Assembly (NCBI GenBank): GCA_963849485.1
Contig: CAWKIF010000020.1
Coordinates: 28,437-92,436 of the forward strand
DNA length: 64,000 bases
Source of the DNA: CAVTWJ01 sp963849485
Lineage (GTDB): Bacteria; Oederibacteriota; Muellerivitia; Muellerivitales; Muellerivitaceae
Direction of reading: 5' to 3'
Shown: positions 16,067-24,031 of the stretch, piece by piece
Position numbering within the stretch: position 1 is the first letter of the stretch
Layout: every line of letters starts with the position of its first letter
Notes under the pieces: generated by a model
Told to the model about the DNA's origin: nothing
Seen by the model: the letters and a program-made list of their open reading frames with translations, nothing else
The model's database searches: none
Position numbers and translations under genes: made by a program

Positions 16067-18817
16067 ATGGATGTAAAGCTGACTTCCACTCTGAAAGAAT
16101 TTCACCGGGAACCCGCGCATGACTTCCTGAAATCCCAGCCAGGACCCCTGGACGCACTCTTAAAACCCGAAAGCGTGGCTGTCATCGGGGCCACGGACAG
16201 GGAAGGAAGCGTCGGTCGGGACATCGTGTTGAACCTCACCAAGGACTTTAAGGGAAAACTCTACGCCATCAATCCTAAACGCTCGGAGGTGCTTGGGGTT
16301 AAGGCTTATCCCCGGATCCAGGATTGCCCCGAGGCTCCAGAGCTTTCCATTATCATCACCCCCGCCACCACGGTACCCGGCTTAATCGGCGATTGCGTTG
16401 CCAAGGGCGTTAAAAGCGCTATTGTCATTTCCGCCGGTTTCAAGGAAAGAGGTCCAGAGGGCGCAGAGTTGGAACGGCAGATCATGGAAAAAATCAAAGG
16501 CACCGGTTTCCGCATTGTAGGCCCCAACTGCCTGGGATTGATGAGCCCCCATATTGGGCTGAACGCCAGCTTCGCCACCCATATGGCCCTTCCGGGCTCG
16601 GTGGCCTTCTTGAGCCAGTCGGGCGCCCTCGGCACCGCCATCTTGGAATGGAGCATTTCCGCCAAGGTGGGTTTAAGCTCCTTCATTTCCGTGGGTTCCA
16701 TGCTGGACGTGAACTGGGGCGACATGATCAGCGCCTTGGGCAACGATCCCTACACCCGAAGCATCCTGATTTACATGGAAACTATTGGTAATGCCCAATC
16801 CTTCCTTTCGGCCGCGCGCGAAGTGGCCTTCTCCAAACCCATTATCGTCCTGAAAACCGGACGATCCGAGGTCGCAGCCAAGGCCGCCATCTCCCACACC
16901 GGCTCACTTGCCGGTTCGGACAAAGTCTTGAGGGCCGCCTTCACTCGTTGCGGCGTCTTGTGGGTGGACCAAATCGAGGACCTTTTCTACATGGCTGAGG
17001 CACTAGCAAAACAACCCCGGCCCAAGGGCAACCGACTGACCATCGTTACCAACGCCGGCGGCCCCGGAGTCCTGGCTACGGACGCCTTGGTGGAAGGCCA
17101 GGGCGTTATGGCCGAAGTGGACGAGCCGACCCTGAAGGCCTTGAACGAATTCCTGCCCGCCAGTTGGAGTCACGGGAATCCCGTGGACGTCTTGGGGGAC
17201 GCCGACCCCGACCGCTATGTCAAATCAATGGACCTGGCCATCAAAAACACGGGCGGCGACGCCCTCCTGGCCATCGTGACCCCCCAGTCCGTCACCCAGC
17301 CGGCGATTCTCGCTGAGAAATTAAAGGGTTTTGGGAAGGATTCCGGCAAGCCGGTTTTGACCTGCCTGATGGGCGGGGACGAGATGAGCCAACTTCGGGA
17401 CCTTTTAGCTGACTCCGGCATTCCATCCTTTGCCTATCCCGACACCGCGGTGAGGGTGTTCAACCACATGTGGCACTATAGCTCCAATCTGCGGCGCCTA
17501 TATGAGACCCCCTCTTCCGCCGATGACGACCATAGCGACGAAGCTCAGAAAAGGGTGGCCGGCATCCTGTCGAAAGTCCATTCCAGCGGCCGAACGCTCC
17601 TGACTGAATTTGAATCCAAGGAACTTCTATCCGAATACGGCATCCCCTCCACGAAGACCCTCCTGGCGACAACACCCGAGGAAGCGGTGAAAGCCGCCGA
17701 GGAAATCAAGTATCCGGTCGTCCTGAAACTCCACTCCGAAACTATCACCCATAAGTCCGACGTGGGCGGGGTGAAGCTAAACTTGCAAAACGCGGTCGAC
17801 GTCAAGAATGCTTTCAACCAGATCAAAACCGCCATCGCGGAAAAGTCTGGTGTTGAACATTTCCAGGGCGTTACGGTCCAGCCCATGGTGAAGTTGGACG
17901 GTTTCGAGCTGATCCTGGGCTGCAGCCCCGACGCCCAGTTCGGGCCCGTTATTCTTTTCGGGATGGGTGGAACACTGGTAGAAGTATTCAAAGACAGTTC
18001 CCTGGCTTTGCCCCCCCTTACCACCACCCTTGCCCGCCGAATGATGGAAAAAACCACCATTTACAAGGCCTTCAAGGGAGTGCGGGGGAAACCCCCGGTG
18101 GACTTGGCTCTCCTGGAAAAAATCATGGTCCGGTTCAGCCGGCTCATCGTCGAACAACCCGCCATCAAGGAAATCGACTTGAACCCCCTGGTGGCCGCCG
18201 GCAACCAGGTCATCGCCTTGGACGCCCGCGTCGTGTTGAACGACCCCAAGGCGGATAAGTCCACTTGGCCTAAGCCCGTCATCCGACCCTATCCGTCGCA
18301 ATACATCAGTCAATTCAAAATGAAAGACGGAACAGCTTTGACCCTCCGGCCTATTCGGCCTGAGGACGAGCCATTGATGGTCGACTTTCACAAGGGGTTG
18401 TCTGATTTCAGTGTTTATATGCGTTATTTCGCCCCTGTCAAATTGACCGAAAGAACCGCCCATGACCGCCTGGTGCGCCTTTGCTTCATCGATTATTTGA
18501 AGGAAATGGCCATCGTGGCGGATTATCGCGATCCCCAGGGAAAGCACCACATCCTGGGGGTGGGCCGATTGAGCCCGAAGGTCATCGAGAACGAGAAAGA
18601 ATTCGCCATTGTGGTTTCCGACCAATGTCAGCATCAGGGATTGGGTTACGAGCTTCTGCGCCGCTTGGTAGAAATCGGAAAGACTGAAGGTTATAAACGC
18701 ATTATGGGTTACATGCTTTCCGAGAACAGCGCGATGCAACAGATGTCCAAAAAACTGGGGTTCAAGCTGAGCTACTCGGAAGACCACAAATCCGTTGAGG
18801 CTTCTTACAGTTATTAA
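16067..18817 (+). CDS. ADP-forming acyl-CoA synthetase fused to GNAT acetyltransferase (Pat/PatZ-like)
   Basis: 916 residues: CoA-binding domain (about 30-150), succinyl-CoA-ligase-like domains (about 160-470), an ATP-grasp domain (about 510-740: LLSEYGIPSTKTLLA, HKSDVGGV) and a C-terminal GNAT domain (about 750-905) with the acetyl-CoA loop QHQGLGYE. The build is that of protein lysine acetyltransferases of the Pat/PatZ type, which modify acetyl-CoA synthetase and other enzymes. The phospho-His motif of active ADP-forming synthetases is retained (ISHTGSLAG, His277), so acetate/acetyl-CoA conversion is also possible. Site a lies upstream, which suggests control by the divergent Crp/Fnr protein. 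A hairpin terminator follows. Confidence 0.92.
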   Translation: MDVKLTSTLKEFHREPAHDFLKSQPGPLDALLKPESVAVIGATDREGSVGRDIVLNLTKDFKGKLYAINPKRSEVLGVKAYPRIQDCPEAPELSIIITPATTVPGLIGDCVAKGVKSAIVISAGFKERGPEGAELERQIMEKIKGTGFRIVGPNCLGLMSPHIGLNASFATHMALPGSVAFLSQSGALGTAILEWSISAKVGLSSFISVGSMLDVNWGDMISALGNDPYTRSILIYMETIGNAQSFLSAAREVAFSKPIIVLKTGRSEVAAKAAISHTGSLAGSDKVLRAAFTRCGVLWVDQIEDLFYMAEALAKQPRPKGNRLTIVTNAGGPGVLATDALVEGQGVMAEVDEPTLKALNEFLPASWSHGNPVDVLGDADPDRYVKSMDLAIKNTGGDALLAIVTPQSVTQPAILAEKLKGFGKDSGKPVLTCLMGGDEMSQLRDLLADSGIPSFAYPDTAVRVFNHMWHYSSNLRRLYETPSSADDDHSDEAQKRVAGILSKVHSSGRTLLTEFESKELLSEYGIPSTKTLLATTPEEAVKAAEEIKYPVVLKLHSETITHKSDVGGVKLNLQNAVDVKNAFNQIKTAIAEKSGVEHFQGVTVQPMVKLDGFELILGCSPDAQFGPVILFGMGGTLVEVFKDSSLALPPLTTTLARRMMEKTTIYKAFKGVRGKPPVDLALLEKIMVRFSRLIVEQPAIKEIDLNPLVAAGNQVIALDARVVLNDPKADKSTWPKPVIRPYPSQYISQFKMKDGTALTLRPIRPEDEPLMVDFHKGLSDFSVYMRYFAPVKLTERTAHDRLVRLCFIDYLKEMAIVADYRDPQGKHHILGVGRLSPKVIENEKEFAIVVSDQCQHQGLGYELLRRLVEIGKTEGYKRIMGYMLSENSAMQQMSKKLGFKLSYSEDHKSVEASYSY

Positions 18818-18829
18818 TTGATCAAAAAT

Positions 18830-18870
18830 CTCCCTCCCGGGGTCCCACCCCGGGGTGGAGTCCGGTTTTT
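18830..18870 (+). terminator. Rho-independent terminator after the synthetase/acetyltransferase gene
   Basis: Stem CCCGGGGT/ACCCCGGG (18836-18843, 18847-18854), extended by CTCC/GGAG across a small internal loop, followed by a T5 run at 18866-18870. It isolates the 2.75-kb gene from the next one, whose own Crp/Fnr-type site begins 8 bp later. Confidence 0.8.
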
Positions 18871-18877
18871 ACGTTCC

Positions 18878-18891
18878 ATGACCATAGTCAT
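18878..18891. promoter_or_regulatory. Crp/Fnr-type site b (ATGAC-CATA-GTCAT)
   Basis: Perfect 5+5 palindrome upstream of the gene at 18953. The sequence TTATAT at 18914-18919 lies exactly where a class-II arrangement puts the -10 element, giving a predicted start of transcription near 18926. Confidence 0.7.
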
Positions 18892-18952
18892 ACCTTCCCC
18901 TTTGACTGGCTGATTATATGTTTGAGGAACGTCATTTATGGAAGGATGCCCT

Positions 18953-19435
18953 ATGCGCGAAACTTTTATCGAATATTCCCGTGAAATGGGTTTGAATTCC
19001 GCGGGGTTGGAAAAGGTCTCCGATGTCCTGGTCGTTTCTTCCCGACTCCTGCCGGAGGAAATTGAGGAAATTTTTATCTCCCAGTCCCTGGAGGAAGAAG
19101 GTCAGGTGACCGAATGGGACAGCCTCTGGCTTTTTTCCAAGAACTACTGCTTGGAAGCCCGTCAATTCCTGGTCCAACAAGATTTGGAGATTTACCCCCT
19201 CCAGCACCTGCAAAACTTCCGGTTGGTCCTGGAAAACATGAGGCTTAACCTATTTGCATCTCCCGCGACCCCCGGGGGAAAAGCCAATGTCACGGTTGAG
19301 TTCTGTCCGGCCCGGGGAGGAAGATGCCAGCTTTTTGCCTTTGGGGTGAACGGATCAAAATTGGGCGCAATTTCAACCCGGTATCTCACTTCCAACCTGG
19401 CCCATCCGGCCTGCCAAACGGCCGTGATTTCCTAA
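18953..19435 (+). CDS. Hypothetical soluble protein in the Crp/Fnr regulon
   Basis: Not recognised. 160 residues from MRETFIEY; this ATG has an AAGGA ribosome site, while the in-frame ATG 15 bases upstream lies only about 12 bases after the predicted transcript start. The protein is acidic in its first 110 residues (SQSLEEEGQVTEWDSLW, RQFLVQQDLEIYPLQ) and has a cysteine-containing basic tail (FCPARGGRCQLF). No signal peptide or membrane segment is seen. It has a promoter of its own with site b and ends 15 bp before the convergent kinase homologue, so it is probably part of the redox response; its activity cannot be guessed. Confidence 0.7.
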   Translation: MRETFIEYSREMGLNSAGLEKVSDVLVVSSRLLPEEIEEIFISQSLEEEGQVTEWDSLWLFSKNYCLEARQFLVQQDLEIYPLQHLQNFRLVLENMRLNLFASPATPGGKANVTVEFCPARGGRCQLFAFGVNGSKLGAISTRYLTSNLAHPACQTAVIS

Positions 19436-19450
19436 ACCATCCCCGAAGAC

Positions 19451-20794
19451 TTAATGGGGGCCGGGCGGCAGGGGCCACCAGGTCTCGATATGGGTCCCTT
19501 TTTTCGGTTCGCTTTCCACGACTACTTTCCCGCCGTGCCACTGGAGAATTTCCCGCACAATGGAAAGCCCCAGGCCCGTGCCGAATTTTTCACGCGTTTT
19601 GGCGTTGGTGGCCCGGAAAAACTGTTCGAACAAGCGTTTTTGCTGTTTGGCGGGAATACCGATCCCCTTATCCTCCACCGTCAAGACCATCCATTCCCCA
19701 TTTCGTTTGAATTCCACCAAAACAGGGCCTTTCCCATCTTCGCTGTATTTCAACGCGTTCGACAGTAAATTTTCCACGACCCGGTCGAGAGCTTCCCGGT
19801 CCGCTTCCAACCGAATTTGAGGGTCTCCATGAAGCTGAAGGTCCAATCCCTTTAATCTCGCCTCGGCTTCGTGGTTTTGGATCCTCTTCAGAAGCACTTC
19901 ATAAACATCCACTCTTCCCTTCTTGAAGGGCATTTCTTCCACGTTGGTTTTGGACAACCACACCAAGTCATCGATCAATTCCAGGAGGGACCAAACCCTT
20001 TTTTTCGCGGTTTTGATGGCGGTTTCCGTTTTTTCACCCCGTTTGGGCAGGGATTGCTCGATGGCGGAAAGGTCAAAATCCATGTCGATAGCGGGGCCTT
20101 TTAGCTGAAAAACCACTTGCCGCAAAAATTGGTTCTTATATACATCCACTTGTTTCAGGTTTTCATTGGCCGCGGAAAGTTTTTGGGTCACATCCTCCAA
20201 GTTACGCTGTTTCAGTCTTAAATCGGAAGTTAAGCGGGTGAGAAAAAACCAAAGGCCTGCCACGGTGATGGAATAACCCGCGAGGATGGATTTGAGCCAT
20301 ATTTCCCACTCTCCTGATAAAGCGGGCCAAGGATTGCTAAGTCCACTAATGGGCGTCAGAAACAAAAACATCAGCCAGGGCAACACCAGAGCCAAAAAGG
20401 CGTAACCTAGGCTTTCCCAGACCGGAAACAGGATCGTGCTGATGGCCAAGTGAAAAAGGTAGAAAAGGAAAAGTGGGTTCTCAACCCCGCCGCTGACCAG
20501 CAGCATAAAAGTGAGAACCAATAAATCCAGGATCATTTGAATATGGAATAACCGGTGGATCCGCCCTTCAAGTTCCCCGGGTTTAACGGAAGCCTTGGAC
20601 CAGCGGTTCCATATAAATTGATAGGTTCCATTCAGCAAGCCCAGCAAAGCCAAGGAACCCAGGAGCGGAGGAAGAAAGATGTGGACCGGAACGACCGTAG
20701 CGCCCAAACCTACGATGAAGCATCCGCCCAGGACGGCCACCCATCGGAGATGAATAAACCACTGTAAGCGCTGGGCGGAAAAATCCGTATTCAT
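19451..20794 (-). CDS. Histidine-kinase homologue lacking the phospho-histidine
   Basis: About 447 residues: some six membrane segments in the first 190 residues, a coiled linker, a dimerisation-like domain and an intact HATPase domain (N-box ENLLSNALKYSE, G1 DKGIGIP, F-box FEQFFRA, G2 GTGLGLSIV). Where the H-box should read F-x-x-x-x-S-H-E-L-R-x-P the protein has FLRQVVFQLKGPA: the phospho-acceptor His is Phe (codon at 20108-20110). It may bind ATP but cannot autophosphorylate in the usual way. The start is set at MNTDFSAQ; the longer frame to 20899 would begin inside regulatory site c and upstream of the predicted -10 (TTATAT, 20858-20863). Membrane-bound; partner unknown. Confidence 0.88.
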   Translation of the reverse strand: MNTDFSAQRLQWFIHLRWVAVLGGCFIVGLGATVVPVHIFLPPLLGSLALLGLLNGTYQFIWNRWSKASVKPGELEGRIHRLFHIQMILDLLVLTFMLLVSGGVENPLFLFYLFHLAISTILFPVWESLGYAFLALVLPWLMFLFLTPISGLSNPWPALSGEWEIWLKSILAGYSITVAGLWFFLTRLTSDLRLKQRNLEDVTQKLSAANENLKQVDVYKNQFLRQVVFQLKGPAIDMDFDLSAIEQSLPKRGEKTETAIKTAKKRVWSLLELIDDLVWLSKTNVEEMPFKKGRVDVYEVLLKRIQNHEAEARLKGLDLQLHGDPQIRLEADREALDRVVENLLSNALKYSEDGKGPVLVEFKRNGEWMVLTVEDKGIGIPAKQQKRLFEQFFRATNAKTREKFGTGLGLSIVREILQWHGGKVVVESEPKKGTHIETWWPLPPGPH

Positions 20795-20883
20795 AATAAA
20801 ACTTGTCTCCCCTGTTTTTTTAAGATCGTCGATTCCAGTCACGCAAGCTTTAAGGTGATATAAAGGCAAAAACAACTTTTTAG

Positions 20884-20901
20884 TTATGACTCTTGTCATA
20901 A
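20884..20901. promoter_or_regulatory. Crp/Fnr-type site c (TTATGAC-TCTT-GTCATAA)
   Basis: The best copy of the motif: perfect 7+7 palindrome. On the minus strand TTATAT at 20858-20863 is exactly at class-II distance and would drive the kinase homologue; the VIT gene lies 114 bp away on the other side and could share the site. Confidence 0.78.
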
Positions 20902-21014
20902 TTAATTCCTTTATCCTGAAAATCCATTCGTCGTTTCAAAAACCATTAAAATACAGCCTCATCTTGCGCCCATGGGAGGCTTCCCTCTAAACTTTCATTG
21001 AACAGCCCCCAATC

Positions 21015-21726
21015 ATGCCCCATACACCCATCCCGATCCATCATCATGAAACCCATTCCGGTCCCAGCCAGACACTCCGGGACCTGGTCGTGGGTCTTTC
21101 CGATGGTTTAACCGTTCCCTTTGCCCTGGCCGCCGGTTTAACGGGCGTTGTAACCAGCAATTCGATCATCATCCTCGCTGGAATCGTCGAAATTATCGCC
21201 GGTACGATTTCCATGGGGTTAGGTGGTTTCTTGGCCGGAAAAACTGAGTTGGAACATTATGAGGGGGAATTCCGGAGGGAAGAGCGGGAGATCCGGGAAA
21301 TCCCCCAGGAGGAGAAAGAGGAAATCAGGGCAGTTACTGGGGACTTACGGTATCAGCGCCGAGACCCAGGAAAGCGTCGCTTCCGATTTATCCAAAAATC
21401 CAGGGCTTTGGGTTAAGTTCATGATGCGGTTTGAACTGGGGCTTGAAAAGCCTGACCCCCGGCAGGCCTATTTCAGCGCCATTCGGATCGGGCTTTCCTA
21501 CGCGGTCGGCGGTTTGGTTCCCCTGAGCGCTTATTATTTCACTTCCACACCCTTCCTGGGTTTGACCTATTCCTCCGTGATCACGGTGATTTGCTTATTG
21601 CTATTCGGTTATTGGAAAGCCCACTTGACGAACCAGCCCGCCCTGCGGGGAGCCTTCACCATGGCCTTGACGGGAACCCTGGCTGCCTGTGCCGCCTTTG
21701 GTCTAGCCCATTGGGTCAAGGGTTGA
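21015..21726 (+). pseudogene. VIT1/CCC1-family iron/manganese transporter with a one-base frameshift
   Basis: The first frame gives the family's N-terminus (HETHSGPSQTLRDLVVGLS, two membrane helices, GFLAGKTELEHYEGE), with the metal-binding acidic and charged cytoplasmic loop. The second frame, entered near 21328-21330, continues it (LLGTYGISAETQES, WVKFMMRFELGLEKPDP) with three more membrane helices to the end. Deleting one G from the GGG run restores a protein of about 236 residues. Family members move Fe2+ or Mn2+ out of the cytoplasm. The break may be real or a sequencing error in a homopolymer. Site c lies upstream. Confidence 0.85.
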
Positions 21727-22013
21727 GCTGGGTCATACTCCCCAGGCCTTGATAAGAATATCCTGTTCAAAAATAACGAGAGGTTGGAACTTGTCCGGCT
21801 GGTCCTGCCCCCATCAAATGAGCGAATATCATTGTCAAAGGGTCCGTACCACCTGCCATCCCGGGATGAAGGGGTGTGTATTGCGGGGTAAGGTTCTTTT
21901 CGCTTCCGATATCGAAGCCTTGAATAAACCCCAGCCCTCCCGACATTTTTCAAGAACCAAACAACGCCAAAAGGACAAGGCCGGAAAAATCACTATTCGT
22001 TGAAACGCGCATA

Positions 22014-22031
22014 TTATGAGTGTGGTCATAT
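22014..22031. promoter_or_regulatory. Crp/Fnr-type site d (TTATGAG-TGTG-GTCATAT)
   Basis: Imperfect copy of the same palindrome, centred 92 bp before the cytochrome c start. The hexamer ATAAAA at 22052-22057 (or CATAAA one base earlier) is at class-II distance. Confidence 0.65.
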
Positions 22032-22114
22032 CATCGGCCGACTCCACCTTCATAAAATTCTATCAAGCGGGAGCCGGTTCCAACGAATAGCCCCAAGCCC
22101 TTTACGATAAAACC

Positions 22115-22510
22115 ATGAAAAAACTTATCCTTCTTTTTCCATCCTATTTCACGTTTTGGCTCGTTTTGTGCTTTTATTTCATGTCCATCGGACTTTGTAC
22201 GCAGGGTTCCACTCCGACTTCCTCGAGGGGAAAAAACTCAAACGATCTTTCCCCCCGAAAACTTAAAAAAATCCGCGCCCTTTACCTCGAGCAGTGTTCC
22301 TACTGCCATCTTTTTAAGGATATGGGAGACTCCACGCGCCGGGATTTGTCAAACATCGGAAGGAACCGCACCCGAACTTATATTTCCGGTTACATTCAAA
22401 ACCCCGGCTCCATGAACCCCTTCTCCGTAATGCCGGCCTTCGAAGGGCGCCTCAACTCGAATCAGATCAAAGAACTGGCCCAATTTCTTTTTGAAGAGAG
22501 CCGAAAATGA
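22115..22510 (+). CDS. Small c-type cytochrome, membrane-anchored or secreted
   Basis: 131 residues. An N-terminal hydrophobic segment (about 8-30) acts as signal or anchor, followed by one haem-binding motif CSYCH and a C-terminal methionine ligand region (NPFSVMPAFEG), as in single-haem class I cytochromes c. The spacing suits an electron carrier in the periplasm. It carries a Crp/Fnr-type site upstream and overlaps or nearly touches the hemerythrin-like gene at 22533, so the two are probably co-transcribed. Cytochrome oxidase genes lie 0.7 kb further on, convergent, and could be its electron sink. Confidence 0.9.
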   Translation: MKKLILLFPSYFTFWLVLCFYFMSIGLCTQGSTPTSSRGKNSNDLSPRKLKKIRALYLEQCSYCHLFKDMGDSTRRDLSNIGRNRTRTYISGYIQNPGSMNPFSVMPAFEGRLNSNQIKELAQFLFEESRK

Positions 22511-22532
22511 ACCGGTCTCAAGGATCCCCTCT

Positions 22533-23063
22533 ATGACCCCTTTGTTGCCCCAAAACCTATTGGAACTCAATAAACTTCACCAGGAATTGGATCTGCTTTT
22601 TTTCGAGCATCAAGTGGCCTTATTGAAAGGAGAGTTCCCCCGTTCGCGCAATATGCTCAAGGCTTTTGAACGGGCTTTATTGCAACACATGAAAGAGGAA
22701 GATGAAATCCTGCTTCCCCTTTACCGCCAACGAGCCGCCCAAATCCGGGGGGGAGACGCCGAAATATTCTCCGCGGAACACGTCAAGATCAGTGAGTGGT
22801 TGAACCGGATCAATCTCCGGGCTTCCCGCTTAAGCCGGAGCGACGCCAATTGGAAGGAAATTATTTCGCTTTTTGACGATGAGGCCCATTTCAAGAAGTA
22901 TATGGAACACCACTCCATTCGAGAGGACCGGATCTTTTACCCCGAGGTGGACCGAGTCGTCGAGGAGAAAGAAAAGGAACAGCTGATGAGGCTTTTAACC
23001 TTTACCTTGGAGGGTTTCCAGGAGATCGATGAGGAGGATCCACCCTCTCCCCCAACCGCTTAA
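22533..23063 (+). CDS. Hemerythrin-like (HHE-domain) protein
   Basis: About 176 residues with the HHE cation-binding layout: an N-terminal helix with KLHQELDLLFFEHQ, then HMKEEDEILLPLY, AEHVKISEWL and YMEHHSIREDRIFYPEVD. These His and Glu residues would bind a di-iron centre. The C-terminus is acidic and low in complexity (EEDPPSPPTA). The ATG at 22533 has an AAGGA ribosome site; a start at 22491, inside the cytochrome gene, is possible. Co-transcription with the cytochrome under site d suggests a part in oxygen or nitric-oxide handling. Cytoplasmic, no signal peptide. Confidence 0.85.
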   Translation: MTPLLPQNLLELNKLHQELDLLFFEHQVALLKGEFPRSRNMLKAFERALLQHMKEEDEILLPLYRQRAAQIRGGDAEIFSAEHVKISEWLNRINLRASRLSRSDANWKEIISLFDDEAHFKKYMEHHSIREDRIFYPEVDRVVEEKEKEQLMRLLTFTLEGFQEIDEEDPPSPPTA

Positions 23064-23163
23064 CCCTTTAGTTCTCTCGGAAAGATTCTCTTAGTGTTTC
23101 ATAGGGGGGAAATACATTCGCTTGGGTCTGGTGAAATAGCCAATGCGGGTAATCAAATCAATG

Positions 23164-23409
23164 TCAGCGGTGGGATGGATATTCTGCAGTCTTACGGCGG
23201 TGATGCCGGTAAAGGGTTAAGGCGAATAAACTGATGAGAAGGAGGGGCATGAAAGCCAGAATGACATAGGCGTAGACATAACTGTCTAATAAATGGCCAT
23301 TATTAATCCTGCGAACCGCCTCGGCGCAAAAGGGGCAGGCCTGAAGGGAAACAGGTGACAATAGGGCGGCCCCGATCCAACTCTTAAGAAGCAGCCCACG
23401 GCGGATCAT
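23164..23409 (-). CDS. Small CPFC-motif membrane protein, last gene of the cytochrome oxidase operon
   Basis: About 81 residues from MIRRGLLL. It has a signal-like first segment ending in VSLQACPFCAEAVRR, with a CxxC pair right after the hydrophobic core, and a second membrane helix (YVYAYVILAFMPLLLISLFAL) with a basic tail. The cysteine at LQAC could be a lipoprotein site or, with the second Cys, a metal or thiol site. The start codon is 5 bases from the stop of subunit III, so the two are translationally linked. A role in copper delivery or oxidase assembly is a guess from position only. Confidence 0.7.
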   Translation of the reverse strand: MIRRGLLLKSWIGAALLSPVSLQACPFCAEAVRRINNGHLLDSYVYAYVILAFMPLLLISLFALTLYRHHRRKTAEYPSHR

Positions 23410-23413
23410 GGGT

Positions 23414-23998
23414 TTACCACAGGTAGAGAACAGAAAACAGGACGATCCAAACCCCATCCACAAAATGCCAATAAAGGCCAATGTTATCCAAAAGATGGTG
23501 GTTGGCCTTGGATAAGTCATTCGCGGCCATCCTCCAAAACATCAGACTTAACAGGCATATTCCCACAAAAACGTGAAGACCATGGAAGCCCGTTAATGAA
23601 AAGAAAACCGATCCATAGGTGGAGGATGAAAGGCTCAAAGTCCCGAACATGAGGCGGCTGTACTCGAAGGCCTGGATAGTCAGGAAGGTGGACCCTAAAA
23701 GAATGGTCGCCCCCAGCCAGCCCATAAACTTTCTCTTCTGGCTTTTTCGGAAATAAACCTCCGCGAAATGGAAGGTCACGCTGGACGTAACGAGAAAAAA
23801 GGTGTTAATGCCGGTCAAGAGGACGTTCAAGTGGGGTTGGTTGGCGGGGGGCCAGGCGACTTGACTGGCGCGAAGCACCAAGTATCCCGAAATCAAAGTC
23901 ACGAACATCATACTTTCCGAGATAAGGAAAATCAGCATCCCCATCCGGGGGGTGGGAAAACCCGTACTGGATTCCTCAGTCACCGCTTCCGTTGTCAT
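23414..23998 (-). CDS. coxC: Cytochrome c oxidase subunit III
   Basis: 194 residues, five membrane helices, the short five-helix form found in many bacterial oxidases. Recognised by the helix MGMLIFLISESMMFVTLISGY, the central GATILLGSTFLTIQAFEY and FSLTGFHGLHVFVGICLL with the conserved His pair, and the C-terminal YWHFVDGVWIVLF. Part of the oxidase cluster coxB-coxA-coxC on the minus strand, 33 bp after subunit I. It stabilises the enzyme and is not catalytic. Confidence 0.96.
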   Translation of the reverse strand: MTTEAVTEESSTGFPTPRMGMLIFLISESMMFVTLISGYLVLRASQVAWPPANQPHLNVLLTGINTFFLVTSSVTFHFAEVYFRKSQKRKFMGWLGATILLGSTFLTIQAFEYSRLMFGTLSLSSSTYGSVFFSLTGFHGLHVFVGICLLSLMFWRMAANDLSKANHHLLDNIGLYWHFVDGVWIVLFSVLYLW

Positions 23999-24031
23999 TC
24001 TTGCTCCTTAAAAAAAACCAATTCTTTCATT

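Noticed and set aside
17777..18787. 336-codon open frame antisense to the acetyltransferase fusion
   Set aside because: Same reason; no ribosome site and no recognisable domain.
20795..20899. Upstream extension of the pseudo-kinase to 20899
   Set aside because: It would start inside the best regulatory palindrome and upstream of the predicted -10 element.
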